Positions 54,192 to 63,409 of a DNA stretch of 64,000 bases are shown piece after piece. Every line of letters starts with the position of its first letter. Position 1 is the first letter of the stretch. Under the pieces are notes generated by a model. That model did no database searches. It saw only the letters and a list, made by a program, of their open reading frames with translations, and had not been told where the DNA came from. Source of the stretch: Acidimicrobiales bacterium (GTDB lineage: Bacteria; Actinomycetota; Acidimicrobiia; Acidimicrobiales; Acidimicrobilacustridaceae); NCBI GenBank assembly GCA_018401565.1, contig JAGYKS010000039.1, forward strand, positions 186,001 through 250,000, read 5' to 3'. A program made the translations under genes and the position numbers.

Positions 54192-55345
54192 CCACAGTGG
54201 ACGCCGCCGACCGGATCTACCTGTCGCCGCCCGACATGGGCCCTGACGAACGTCGCCTGATGCTCGACGCCTTCGACTCGAACTGGGTGGCGCCCATCGG
54301 TCCCCATCTCGGGGCCCTGGAAGCTGAGCTCGCCGACGTGGCCGGGGTGGCCCACGCCGTGGCGGTGTCGTCGGGCACCGCAGCCCTGCATCTGGCCCTG
54401 CGACTGCTTGGTGTCGGCCGCGACGACGAGGTCCTCGTACCCACCCTCACATTCGTCGCCACCGCCAATGCCGTGACCTACACCGGGGCCTCACCGGTGT
54501 TTGTTGACGCACATCGCGACTCGTGGACGGTTGATCCGGCTCTGGTGGCAGACGAACTCGACACCCGGGCACGCACCGGCCGCCTGCCGGCCGCGGTGGT
54601 GACGGTCGACCTCTACGGCCAATGCGCCGACTACGACCCGTTGCTGGAGGCGTGTGAGCGCCACGGTGTGCCGCTGGTGGAGGATGCTGCCGAAGGGCTC
54701 GGCGCCACCTACAAGGGCAGGCCAGCCGGATCGTTCGGCCGGGCGGCCATCTTTTCGTTCAACGGCAACAAGATCATCACCACCGGCGGTGGCGGCATGC
54801 TGGTCAGCGACGACGCAGAACTGGTGGAGGCCGCCCGCCACCTGGCCACCCAGGCCCGCGACCCCGCCCCGCACTACGAGCATTCGACCATCGGGTACAA
54901 CTACCGGCTGGGCAACGTTCCTGCCGCCATCGGTCGGGGCCAGCTCATGCATCTCGGGGAAAAGGTGGCCCGACGCCGGGCGATCAACGCCGCCTATCGG
55001 CGAGCGTTTGAAGGAGTGCCAGGCATCAGCTTCATGCCCGAGGCGGCCTACGGCTCATCCACCAACTGGCTCACCGTGGTGCTCGTCGACCCCGATGAGT
55101 TCGGTGCATCCACCTCCGCGGTGCGCACCCATCTCGACCGCCACAACATCGAGGCCAGACCAGCGTGGAAGCCGATGCACCTGCAGCCCGTGTTCGCCGA
55201 TGCACCGATGCGGGGCGGTCAGGTCGCTGAGGAGATCTTCGCCACCGGCCTGTGCCTGCCGTCAGGATCGAGCCTGACCGACGCCGAACTGGACCGTGTG
55301 ATCGACACCGTGTTCACCACCCCGGGCATCACACAACAGCGCTGA
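54188..55345 (+). CDS. DegT/DnrJ/EryC1/StrS aminotransferase
   Basis: This 385-residue PLP aminotransferase works on nucleotide-linked keto sugars. Marks are DRIYLSPPDMGPDERRLMLD, VAVSSGTAALHLALRLLGVG, AAEGLGATYKGRPAGSFGRA, and IFSFNGNKIITTGGGGMLVS with the PLP-lysine. IGYNYRLGNVPAAIGRGQLM is typical. GTG 54188 overlaps the orn stop. It sits near a polysaccharide co-polymerase gene, suggesting amino-sugar supply for exopolysaccharide. Confidence 0.92.
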   Translation: MTTVDAADRIYLSPPDMGPDERRLMLDAFDSNWVAPIGPHLGALEAELADVAGVAHAVAVSSGTAALHLALRLLGVGRDDEVLVPTLTFVATANAVTYTGASPVFVDAHRDSWTVDPALVADELDTRARTGRLPAAVVTVDLYGQCADYDPLLEACERHGVPLVEDAAEGLGATYKGRPAGSFGRAAIFSFNGNKIITTGGGGMLVSDDAELVEAARHLATQARDPAPHYEHSTIGYNYRLGNVPAAIGRGQLMHLGEKVARRRAINAAYRRAFEGVPGISFMPEAAYGSSTNWLTVVLVDPDEFGASTSAVRTHLDRHNIEARPAWKPMHLQPVFADAPMRGGQVAEEIFATGLCLPSGSSLTDAELDRVIDTVFTTPGITQQR

Positions 55346-55400
55346 TTGCTCCCGTTGAGCTCAGCTCACAGTGCCCGTCGAACCGCTGGGGCTTGACTGG

Positions 55401-57097
55401 TCAGGGCCGGCCCGACGAGCCCGTTTCAGACGGGTCGGGTGTCCCGAGCCCACCTTCGGTCGGGCCGTCAATGGTGCCACCCCGCTTTGCCGCAGCCAGA
55501 TCATCGGCGGGGCTCTGGCCATAGGTTCCGTAGCCGTAGCCGTAGCCGTAGCCGTAGCCGTACCCGTAGCCATAGCCATACCCGCCGCCCAGACGGCGCT
55601 GGCTGAACCGGTTCAGCACGGTGCCGAGAACGGGAGCATCAACCTGACGCAGTTGCTCAGAAGCCCGCGCCACCGCCCCGCGATGTGTGGACCCGGCGCT
55701 GGCCACCAACACCACACCGTCAACGAGACCCGACACGATGAGCGGGTCGGCCACCGCCAGCACCGGCGGCGTATCGATAATCACCAGATCGGCCATCTTG
55801 CGCAGTTCGGCAATCACCTGACGGGCACGATTACCCGACAACAGCTCGGACGGATCAGGCGGAATGCGCCCTGCAGGCAGTACCGACAAGCCGGGCTCAT
55901 CGGGAATCTGCTGCACCAGATCATCGATCGACGCGTCGCCGATCAGCAGCGAAGTGAACCCTGCGTCAGGTGACAGACCGAAAAAGGAATGGGCCCGGGG
56001 CTTGCGCAAATCACAATCCACCAGAATCACGCGCTGGCCGGCACGTGCACACACAACGGCGAGGTTGGCTGCACTGGTGCTCTTGCCTTCCGCCGGGCGG
56101 GCGCTGGTCACCTGCACCACACTCAGGGGACGGTCAATGGCCATGAACTGCAACGACGTCCGAAGCCCCCGATAGGACTCGGCAGCAGGCGAACGGGGCT
56201 TGTCCCGGGTGACGAGATAGGCATCCCCGGTGTTCTTCCAGGTATCCAGGTCAGGCACAACGGCCAACGACGGCACGCCCGTGGCCAGCTGCAGGTCCTG
56301 ATCACTGCGCAGCGTGGTATCGAGGTTCTCGGCCACAAAGGCGGCGGCGATACCCAGCACCAGACCCACCAGCAGGGCGACAGCGATGTTGCGGGCGGTG
56401 GTGGGCTCGTACGGCCTTGACGGGATGGCCGCAGGCTGGATGACCTCGGCGCCCGCACCGGCACTCAGCTCACCTGACACCACCAGCGAGTCACGCAGAT
56501 CCAGATAGCTCTGACGCTGATCCTCCAGGGCGTTGATGCGTGCTGCCTCCAACGATCCGGCCGTCACCGCGCCAGCTCGCAGGTCAGTCAGTTCCTGGTT
56601 CACAGCGTTGATGCGATCGGTGAGCACCGCACTGGTTCTGGGTGAACTGGTCAAGCCTGTTCTGCTGCCTCAGTTCGATGAAGGTCTCGGCGTAGATGTC
56701 GGCGGCTGCGGCCGCCAGTTGGGGGTCATCGGACTCGGCGATGAAGGTCATGACACTGGCCGACGCCGACGTGGCCACCGACAGGTTGACGTCTTCGCCG
56801 ACCTCGTCAGTCGGCGGCCGTCACCACATTGCTGCTGTTGGCCAGCGCCTGTTCGTTGGCCAGCGTCACGCCACCGGCACCAGTGCCGCCAATCGGTGAA
56901 CCCGTGGGCGACGCCAGCGTGGGCGGATTGACCAACAGCACTTCGGTGGACGACCGGTACATGGGTGTCTGCAGGAACGACACTGCGCCCGCAGCCACCC
57001 CAGCCACCAGCACCACAATCACGATGATGATCCGGCGCCGCCAAGCGATCGCCAGATAGTCACTGAGTTGAGGTGCCGCTTGGGCAGTATCCGCCAT
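55401..57097 (-). CDS. Wzz-type chain-length regulator fused to BY-kinase, two frameshifts
   Basis: This protein of about 565 residues controls polysaccharide export. The N-terminal Wzz domain has a helix (RRRIIIVIVVLVAGVAAGAV) and MYRSSTEVLLVNPPT; the second helix is ARNIAVALLVGLVLGIAAAF. The BY-kinase has Walker A TSARPAEGKSTSAANLAVVC, A' RVILVDCDLRKPRAHSFFG and B LVIIDTPPVLAVADPL. The tail ends with a (Gly-Tyr)n tract, the presumed autophosphorylation cluster. Frames break near 56808 and 56650. ATG 57097 is the start. The breaks are likely sequencing errors. Confidence 0.85.
55528..55587. repeat. CCGTAG hexamer repeat encoding (Gly-Tyr)n in the BY-kinase tail
   Basis: About ten CCGTAG-like hexamers, the first part exact and the end varied (CCGTAC, CCATAG). 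On the minus strand they encode alternating Gly and Tyr. Length change by one unit would keep the frame. Confidence 0.95.
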
Positions 57098-57238
57098 TTG
57101 CTGATTCTACCCCTTTGGGACAACCAGCCCCACCAGCCCCACTACACACAGGCCCACTACATGCCGGCGGCCTCACTACCCACCGGCAGCCTTGGGTGCG
57201 GGCTGCGGCGTGGTCGCCACCCCGCCAGACGGGAGGTG

Positions 57239-58756
57239 TCAGATCTCGCCGCTGAGCAGGGCGTAGTGGAAGTGGTTGTCACGACCAGCTGTCTCGGGGT
57301 TCACATGGATGTGCTTGGCCTGACGGTAGATGTCGTAGCCCTGCGTCCCCAGCTCCCGGCCGATCCCGGACTGCTTGTAGCCCCCGAACGGCCGCTTGGG
57401 GTCGATCAGGTGGTAGTCGTTGATCCACACCGTTCCGGTGCGCATCCGGGCGGCGACAGCCTCAGCACGCTCCAGATTCCCCGACTGCACACCGCCGGCC
57501 AGGCCGTAGATCGAGTCGTTGGCGATGGCGATGGCCTCGTCGTCGGTGGAGAACGGGATCACGCTCAGCACCGGGCCGAAAATCTCCTCCTGGGCGATGC
57601 GGGCCGTGTTGGGCACGCCGGCGAAGATGGTGGGCCGGTAGAAGCTGTCGGGATTGAGCCCGTCGGCGAGATCGGTGGGCTTGTGACCCCCAATGAGCGG
57701 CTCGCCCACCTCTTCACGACCGAGCGCCACGTAGCGCTCCACGGTCTCGACCTGGCTGGGGTCGACCAGCGGGCCGAGGTCCGAGGCCATGTCCAGCGGG
57801 TCGCCCAGGGTGATCTTGGCGGAACGTTCGACCAGCAGGTTGACGAACTCGTCGTAGATGGAGGCGTGCACCAGCGCCCGGGTGCCCGACTCGCACACCT
57901 GGCCACCATGCATGAACGTGCCCCACAGCACACCGGCGGCGGCCTGGTCCAGATCGGCATCGTCGAGCACGATGTTGGCCGACTTGCCACCCAGTTCCAG
58001 GGTCACCGGCTTCACCGTTCCCGAGGCCAGCTGCATGATGCGGCGACCCACCTCGGTGGAACCGGTGAACGCCGTCTTGTCAACCATCGGGTTGCCGGCC
58101 AGTTCCTCGCCCACGGTGCCACCGGGACCGGCGACCACGTTGAGCACACCGGGGGGCAGGATGTCGGCGTCGTTGATGAGCTGGGCCAGACGCAGGGCGC
58201 TGAGCGACGTGAACGATGCCGGCTTGAGCACCGAGGTGTTGCCGGCCGCCAGAGCCGGAGCGATCTTCCACGACGCCATGATGAACGGAAAGTTCCACGG
58301 CACGATGCCGGTGCACACACCAAGCGGCTCGAACAGCACGTAGTTGGACGACACCGGGAACGGCGAACCCTCGAGGTCGGTGCGGTCGGGACGGGTCTCG
58401 GCCATCTGGGCGAACCACTCAAAAGCGCTCTGGGCACCGGGAATGTCGGCCATCATGGCCTTGCGGATGGTGCCACCGCCGTCACGGGCCTCGATCTCAG
58501 ACAGCTCGGCGGAGTTGTCGGCGATCAGCTGGGCGATCTCACGGAGCTTGGCGCCACGCTCGGCCCCCGACATCTTCGGCCAGGGACCCTCATCGAAAGC
58601 TCTACGGGCGGCGGCAACGGCACGTTCGGCGTCCTTGCGGTCACCCTTGGCCACATCGGCGATCTTCTCGCCGGTGGCAGGGTTATAGGTGGCGAAGGTC
58701 TCGCCCGACGCAGAGTCGCACAGTTCACCGTCGATGAGCATCTTGTAATCAGCCAT
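57239..58756 (-). CDS. Aldehyde dehydrogenase (NAD(P)+)
   Basis: This 505-residue enzyme oxidises an aldehyde to a carboxylate. The catalytic Glu is in PVTLELGGKSANIVL and the Cys in FMHGGQVCESGTRALVHAS. GIVPWNFPFIMASWKIAPAL is the cofactor-binding region, and AQEEIFGPVLSVIPF follows. The C-terminus KRPFGGYKQSGIGRELGTQG is standard. The last residues are His-rich (DNHFHYALLSGEI). Substrate not determinable. Its start has the ATG at 58756 with GGGG upstream. Confidence 0.95.
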   Translation of the reverse strand: MADYKMLIDGELCDSASGETFATYNPATGEKIADVAKGDRKDAERAVAAARRAFDEGPWPKMSGAERGAKLREIAQLIADNSAELSEIEARDGGGTIRKAMMADIPGAQSAFEWFAQMAETRPDRTDLEGSPFPVSSNYVLFEPLGVCTGIVPWNFPFIMASWKIAPALAAGNTSVLKPASFTSLSALRLAQLINDADILPPGVLNVVAGPGGTVGEELAGNPMVDKTAFTGSTEVGRRIMQLASGTVKPVTLELGGKSANIVLDDADLDQAAAGVLWGTFMHGGQVCESGTRALVHASIYDEFVNLLVERSAKITLGDPLDMASDLGPLVDPSQVETVERYVALGREEVGEPLIGGHKPTDLADGLNPDSFYRPTIFAGVPNTARIAQEEIFGPVLSVIPFSTDDEAIAIANDSIYGLAGGVQSGNLERAEAVAARMRTGTVWINDYHLIDPKRPFGGYKQSGIGRELGTQGYDIYRQAKHIHVNPETAGRDNHFHYALLSGEI

Positions 58757-58869
58757 GACATCCCCCTAGGGCCTCGGAGTGCAAGCCGACACCGACGCCG
58801 GCCAACGGAGCCATCGGCATCGATGACCCGTCCGACAACCGTAGCGGGTGGCAGACGGGGGTGTCCCGT

Positions 58870-59764
58870 TCAGACCCCGACCACCGACCACTTACCGGTG
58901 AGTGTCCGCCCCTCGACCCTGCCGTCGCCGGCCAGCTTGAGCAGATGGGCGTGAAGACTGTGGCGGGCAACCGGGTACAAATCCGGCGACACATCGGCGT
59001 ACACCACCGGCACCAGCTGGTCCACCTTTGCGCGTGCCGGCATCGGTGATGGCTTCCATCACCTTGGCTTCGCGCTCAAGCCGGTGGGCGATGTACCAAT
59101 CGATGACCTCAAACGGGTTCTCGATCAGTCGACCATGGCCCGGAGCGATGGTCTTCAGGCGAAGCTTGCGGACCTTGTCCAACGACGCCAGATAGTCGGC
59201 CATGTCGCCGTCGGGCGGGTGGATGACGACCGTGGACCCTTCCATGATGTGGTCACCGGTGAGCAGCATCCGCTCCTCTTCGAGCAGGTAGCACAGGTGA
59301 TCGGAGCAATGCCCGGGGGTGTGAATGGCCTTGAGGCGGAACTCGGTGGCCTCAATGCGGTCGCCGTCGGCCATCTTTCGGTCGGGTCGCACACCGTCTC
59401 GACGGTCGAAGGCAATCAGTTCGGCACCGGTGCGCTCGCACAACGCCATCGCCCCGGGGGCATGGTCGAGGTGATGGTGGGTCAGCGCAACCCAACGGAT
59501 CCGATCGCCGCCACAACCCAGGATGGCGTCAAGGTGACCTTCGTCGGCGGGGCCGGGATCAACCACCGCCACCTCATCGATTCCGATCAGGTAGGTGTTG
59601 GTGCCGGGGCCGGTCATCACGCCGGCATTGGGTGCGATGATTCTGCGCACCATGGGGCTGAGGGCCCGCGCCACGCCGGGTTCGAGCACCTCCAGCGGCG
59701 GCGGGACATCGTCGTCACTGTCGACATCGGGGTTGGCCGTCTGCGAGGCCCGCCTGAACGCCAT
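58870..59764 (-). CDS. Metallo-beta-lactamase-fold hydrolase (glyoxalase II/RNase-like), frameshifted at the end
   Basis: The metal motif is [16 protein letters not shown] (HxHxDH), with further ligands [23 protein letters not shown] and [20 protein letters not shown]. The protein matches the family near arsA-like genes in mycobacteria. One base appears inserted near 59028. The corrected end reads [20 protein letters not shown] and stops at 58870 after TGKWSVVGV, adding a winged-helix-like C-terminus. ATG 59764 is the start. Confidence 0.85.
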
Positions 59765-59766
59765 GG

Positions 59767-60315
59767 TCAGCCCACCGATCCCGAGATGCTGCCGCCGTTG
59801 CCACCGGGGTCGCTGCGATGAGGCTCACGCACGTCCAGCAACTCAGCTCCCGACGTGACGATCACGGCGTTGCCCACGTGCACCCGACCCGACCCGGCTC
59901 TCGATGCCCTGGCCCTGGCGGCGGTGCTGACAACCGAGAACGGCAACTTCAACAACACGAGGATCCTGGGACCGGCGATCGCCCGGACCAGCGCCCGAGT
60001 GGGCGGTACCAGCAGCACAAACCCGACGGCATCGGTCACAAACCCCGGGGTGAGCAACAGGACTCCACCCACCAGGATCAACAGGCCGTTGAGCATTTCG
60101 TTGGTTGGCAGATCGCCGCGGCCGAGAGCTTCGCGGGCCCGACGCACCACGCCCAGACCCTCACGCCACACAAGCCAGGTGCCAAACAGACTGACGGCGA
60201 TGAGCAAGGCCAGCGTGGGAACGACGCCCAGCGAACCGGCGACCTCCACGATCACGAAGAGCTCGAGGATCGGCACCACGAGGAAGATCACAAAAAGCAG
60301 GAGGGACATGGTCAT
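59767..60315 (-). CDS. fxsA: FxsA-family membrane protein
   Basis: This 182-residue protein has three to four hydrophobic segments (LLLFVIFLVVPILELFVIVE, VVPTLALLIAVSLFGTWLVW, GLLILVGGVLLLTPGFVTDA) that match FxsA, a membrane protein known from phage-exclusion suppression in E. coli. The C-terminus is a cytoplasmic tail with no known motif. The stop lies 2 bases from the MBL gene start, so they are co-transcribed. Confidence 0.88.
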   Translation of the reverse strand: MTMSLLLFVIFLVVPILELFVIVEVAGSLGVVPTLALLIAVSLFGTWLVWREGLGVVRRAREALGRGDLPTNEMLNGLLILVGGVLLLTPGFVTDAVGFVLLVPPTRALVRAIAGPRILVLLKLPFSVVSTAARARASRAGSGRVHVGNAVIVTSGAELLDVREPHRSDPGGNGGSISGSVG

Positions 60316-60462
60316 CCCATGCTACCGGGATGGGGTGTCAGGTGCTCGGGGGACCGCATGGGCGACAGCGTGGACTCCACGGCGTCGCCCATGCTCCCCC
60401 TCGATGCGGGATCCCCCCCCAGGGCCCGCATCGACGACGAACGAATCACTTCCGGTAGGTCG

Positions 60463-60726
60463 CTACAACCCCCGTTGCGCCAGCAGATTGCGGCGCTCGT
60501 GTTCGTTCATCCCTCCCCAGATGCCGTGAGGCTCCCGGATTGAAAGCGCGTACGTCAGGCAATCGGGTTGCACCCCGCAGGCCGAACAAATGGCCTTGGC
60601 TCGCAACTCCCGCTCGGCCTTTTCGTCACGCCGTTCTGAATGCGACGGCGGAAAAAACACCGATGCCTGTGGACCCCTGCATGCGGCCCGCAACTCCCAG
60701 GCCTCTTCAAGACGCTGAACACTCAT
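60463..60726 (-). CDS. WhiB-family iron-sulfur regulator
   Basis: This 87-residue protein has four cysteines: one in LRAACRGPQAS and three in AICSACGVQPDCL (CxxC-x5-C). GIWGGMNEHERRNLLAQRG is the WhiB turn and DNA-interaction tail. It is a short, complete WhiB of WhiB1/WhiB2 size. It lies upstream and divergent in a 208-base AT-rich gap to the nfeD gene. ATG 60726 is the start. Confidence 0.92.
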   Translation of the reverse strand: MSVQRLEEAWELRAACRGPQASVFFPPSHSERRDEKAERELRAKAICSACGVQPDCLTYALSIREPHGIWGGMNEHERRNLLAQRGL

Positions 60727-60934
60727 TCCCCACTCCCTCCCGAGGCACCGACCATAAAGCCTGAAAGGTGGGTGATCAAGGGTCACTTCGATTGCATTTT
60801 GACGACAATCTCGCGACTTTGTGCAGGTCAAGAGCACTTTCGGCTGCAATGAGAACGAAAAGGAGACAGCCATTTGCCAAATAACAGATCTGTCATTTAC
60901 CGAGAAATAACCGGCTATCAGGCGGCATCGTCGG
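60727..60934. other. AT-rich gap upstream of whiB
   Basis: About 210 bases, markedly more AT-rich than the surroundings at 60770-60920. It should hold the whiB promoter; no clear palindrome or hairpin was found. The nfeD gene ends at its far side. Confidence 0.45.
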
Positions 60935-62402
60935 TCAGTTTCGGTCAGGCCCCTGCGCACGGTCGTCCTGCCCTGCGTCCTGCCCTGCGTCCTGCCCTGC
61001 GTCCTGGCCCGTCCCGGCCTCGTCGTCGGGCACCGTCTCAGGCGCCTGTGGGGCGACCGAATCATGCGAGCCCCGGGCACGCTCGCGGTAGTCGCGCGCC
61101 GCACCTTCCTCGGGCTCAACTTCGAGCACCAGCCCGTCGATGCCAACCACCCGGACCCGATCCAGTTCCTCAATGGGCGTGGCCCTGTTGGTGGTGGCCC
61201 GCCACAGCGCCTGACGCACCTGGACCACGCCGTCGGGAGACACGTCGGTGACGGCCCGGCCCATCTCGCCAATCATCCAGTCCCGACCGATGGTGGGTGT
61301 GGAGAAGCGCGTCCGCACCATGGATGGGATGCCGGTGTAGAAGGTGAGCCCCACACCGATGAAGGCCACCGCCAGCGTGATCCACGACATCGAGACACCG
61401 TCGAACAAAAAGACCGAACCCACCACGAACAACACCATGCCCACCGCCGTCCACACCCGGGGCACCCCGGTCTGCACGTCGATGGTGAACGCAAGCATGC
61501 TGACCACCAGCAAGGTCAGGGCCCACCAATGCAGCGGCAACACCGCAAGCCCATAGGCGGCCAGCACCAATGACCCCGCCGCCACTCCCCCGGCCACTCC
61601 GACCCCGGCGGTGAACAGTTCGAAGATCACAAGAGCCATGCCGACCACGAGCAGGAGGTAGGCCACCGCCGGGCTGGCAACGGCATGCATGAGGGTCTCG
61701 AGCAGCGGCAACTGCGAAAAGCGCACGGCGGTGACCGGCTCCAGGCGGGTCTCACCATCGATCTCCACCTCGCGGGTGACCATGGCCGGCAGCTCAACGA
61801 TCAGGTCGCCAATGGTGGGCGACATCACACCGGGCAGGGTCGAGTCCTCGAGCTGCTGGGCATCGATGATCCCGGTGGGAACGTCGCGCACCGTGCCAAC
61901 GAGCAGGGAGGGGGCGACGTCAACACCGTTGAGTCCCCATGACGTGCCCGGGGCCATTCCGAACCCCTCGGAATGACCGGCCAGAATCGCGCTCACCCCG
62001 GTTGCGGACCCCCCGCTGGGACCGATCCACACCGACACCGGCACCGTGGAGGTGGTGATGGCCTCGATGATTTCCATCATGTCGTCGTCAGTCAGTATCG
62101 AGCCGCCACTGTCGACCTGCAGGACCAGACCAACGGCACCCACCGCCTGGGCGTCGTCGATGGAGCGAAGGATGAAGTCGGCCATCACCGGGTCGATCAG
62201 ACCGTCCACCTTCACCACGTCAATCACACCCGGGTCACCTGCCTCCAACTCGGTGGCCTGCACGCCGGTGGCCTGCAACTCGGTGGCCTGCCCATTTTGC
62301 GGATGCTGCCGCCGAAGCGGGAGGGGCCAGCAACGGCGCCGATAATGCAAGCGCCAGCCCACAAATAGCCATCACCACACCGACGATCGGTAGTCTGCGC
62401 AC
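60935..62402 (-). CDS. NfeD/ClpP-class membrane serine protease-like protein, frameshifted
   Basis: The N-terminus is a signal peptide (VRRLPIVGVVMAICGLALAL and APLLAPPASAAA). After a break in the A-run at 62295-62298 a ClpP-like domain follows: VIDVVKVDGLIDPVMADFIL, VGLVLQVDSGGSILTDDDMM and VWIGPSGGSATGVSAILAGH. Then four helices and an OB-fold NfeD domain (IGEMGRAVTDVSPDGVVQVR). The catalytic Ser is probably in GPSGGSA but is not certain. The tail has GQDAGQDAGQD repeats from 12-bp units. GTG 62402 starts 23 bases from the divergent arsA-like gene. Confidence 0.82.
60965..61000. repeat. 12-bp tandem repeat encoding GQDA in the NfeD tail
   Basis: GTCCTGCCCTGC occurs three times exactly with a partial fourth. 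On the minus strand it encodes AGQD repeats at the C-terminus. Confidence 0.95.
62241..62285. repeat. 15-bp tandem repeat after the NfeD signal peptide
   Basis: Three 15-bp units (GCCTCCAACTCGGTG, GCCTGCACGCCGGTG, GCCTGCAACTCGGTG) encode QATEL/QATGV-type repeats in the mature N-terminus. Confidence 0.85.
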
Positions 62403-62407
62403 GACGT

Positions 62408-62419
62408 CCTTTCGAAAGG
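62408..62419. promoter_or_regulatory. Palindromic ribosome-binding site shared by divergent genes
   Basis: CCTTTCGAAAGG is a perfect 12-bp palindrome. Read on each strand it gives AAAGG just before a GTG start, for nfeD (62402) on the minus strand and the arsA-like gene (62426) on the plus strand. Start codons lie 23 bases apart. Confidence 0.65.
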
Positions 62420-62425
62420 GAACGA

Positions 62426-63409
62426 GTGGATACTGCGCAGTTCTTCGCAGCATCACGTGTGGTCATCGTTGCTGGGAAAGGCGGCGTGGGCAAAACCACG
62501 GTTGCTGCCACCCTGGCCAGAGCGGCCGCACGCACCGGTTTGACCACCCTCATCGTTGAAGTTGAGGGCAAGAGCGGTCTGCCGAAACTGTTCGGCCAGA
62601 GCACCATCAGCTACGACGAATCCACGCTGTCGGCGGGAGGCGGGCCTGACGGTGCCGCCGACGTGCGAGCCCGGGCCCTCACCCCCGACGACGCCCTGCT
62701 GGACTACCTCGCCGACCACGGCCTCAACCGGGTGTCACGGCGTCTGGTGGGTTCAGGGGCCCTCGATCTGGTTGCCACTGCGGCACCGGGTATCCGGGAC
62801 ATCCTCATCCTGGGCAAGGTGAAACAGATCGAGGCTGCCGGTGCCCACGACCTGATCGTGCTCGATGCCCCGGCCGCCGGTCACGCCATCAGCTTTCTGC
62901 GGTCGGCTGCCGGCCTGCTCGACGCCGTGTCAGTTGGGCCCATCCACACCCAGGCCGCCGAGGTGCTTGCCCTGCTCACCGATCCGGCGCGGTGTCAGGT
63001 GATGCTGGTGACCCTGCCCGAGGAGACACCGGTCAACGAACTGGTGCAAACCGCCTACTCGCTCGAGGAGGACGTCGGCATCAGCCTCGCACCGGTGGTG
63101 GTCAACGGGCTATACCCCGACGTGCGTGGTCTGGACACCGACCCGATGAACGCCGCCGCTGCAGCTGGCATGACCATCGACGCTGCCATGACCGATGCCC
63201 TGGCCGACGCTGCAAGGTTCAGGACCCTTCGCACAGAACTCCAGGCCACCCAGGTGTCACGGCTCGCCCACCAGCTCCCCCTGCCCCAGATCCACCTGCC
63301 GTACCAGTTCACCAGCGATCTCGGGCCCAACGAGCTCGATCATCTGGCGTCGGCGCTGTTGGCGCAGATCCCCGGTCTGCCGTCCATCACGACCGGATCA
63401 CTGCCATGA
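62426..63409 (+). CDS. ArsA/Get3-like ATPase, first of a tandem pair
   Basis: This 327-residue ATPase has the deviant Walker A VVIVAGKGGVGKTTVAATLA and the switch-like segment HDLIVLDAPAAGHAISFLRS. VVNGLYPDVRGLD and the C-terminal helices fit actinobacterial ArsA-like proteins, not arsenite-pump ArsA: no arsB or arsenite-binding cysteines are near. Mycobacterial Rv3679/Rv3680 form a similar pair. GTG 62426 is the start with GAAAGGGA upstream. The stop overlaps the ATG of the second gene (ATGA). Confidence 0.88.
   Translation: MDTAQFFAASRVVIVAGKGGVGKTTVAATLARAAARTGLTTLIVEVEGKSGLPKLFGQSTISYDESTLSAGGGPDGAADVRARALTPDDALLDYLADHGLNRVSRRLVGSGALDLVATAAPGIRDILILGKVKQIEAAGAHDLIVLDAPAAGHAISFLRSAAGLLDAVSVGPIHTQAAEVLALLTDPARCQVMLVTLPEETPVNELVQTAYSLEEDVGISLAPVVVNGLYPDVRGLDTDPMNAAAAAGMTIDAAMTDALADAARFRTLRTELQATQVSRLAHQLPLPQIHLPYQFTSDLGPNELDHLASALLAQIPGLPSITTGSLP

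Noticed and set aside
57068-58954. 628-residue plus-strand ORF
   Set aside because: It is the complement of the aldehyde dehydrogenase gene, which has full motifs on the minus strand.
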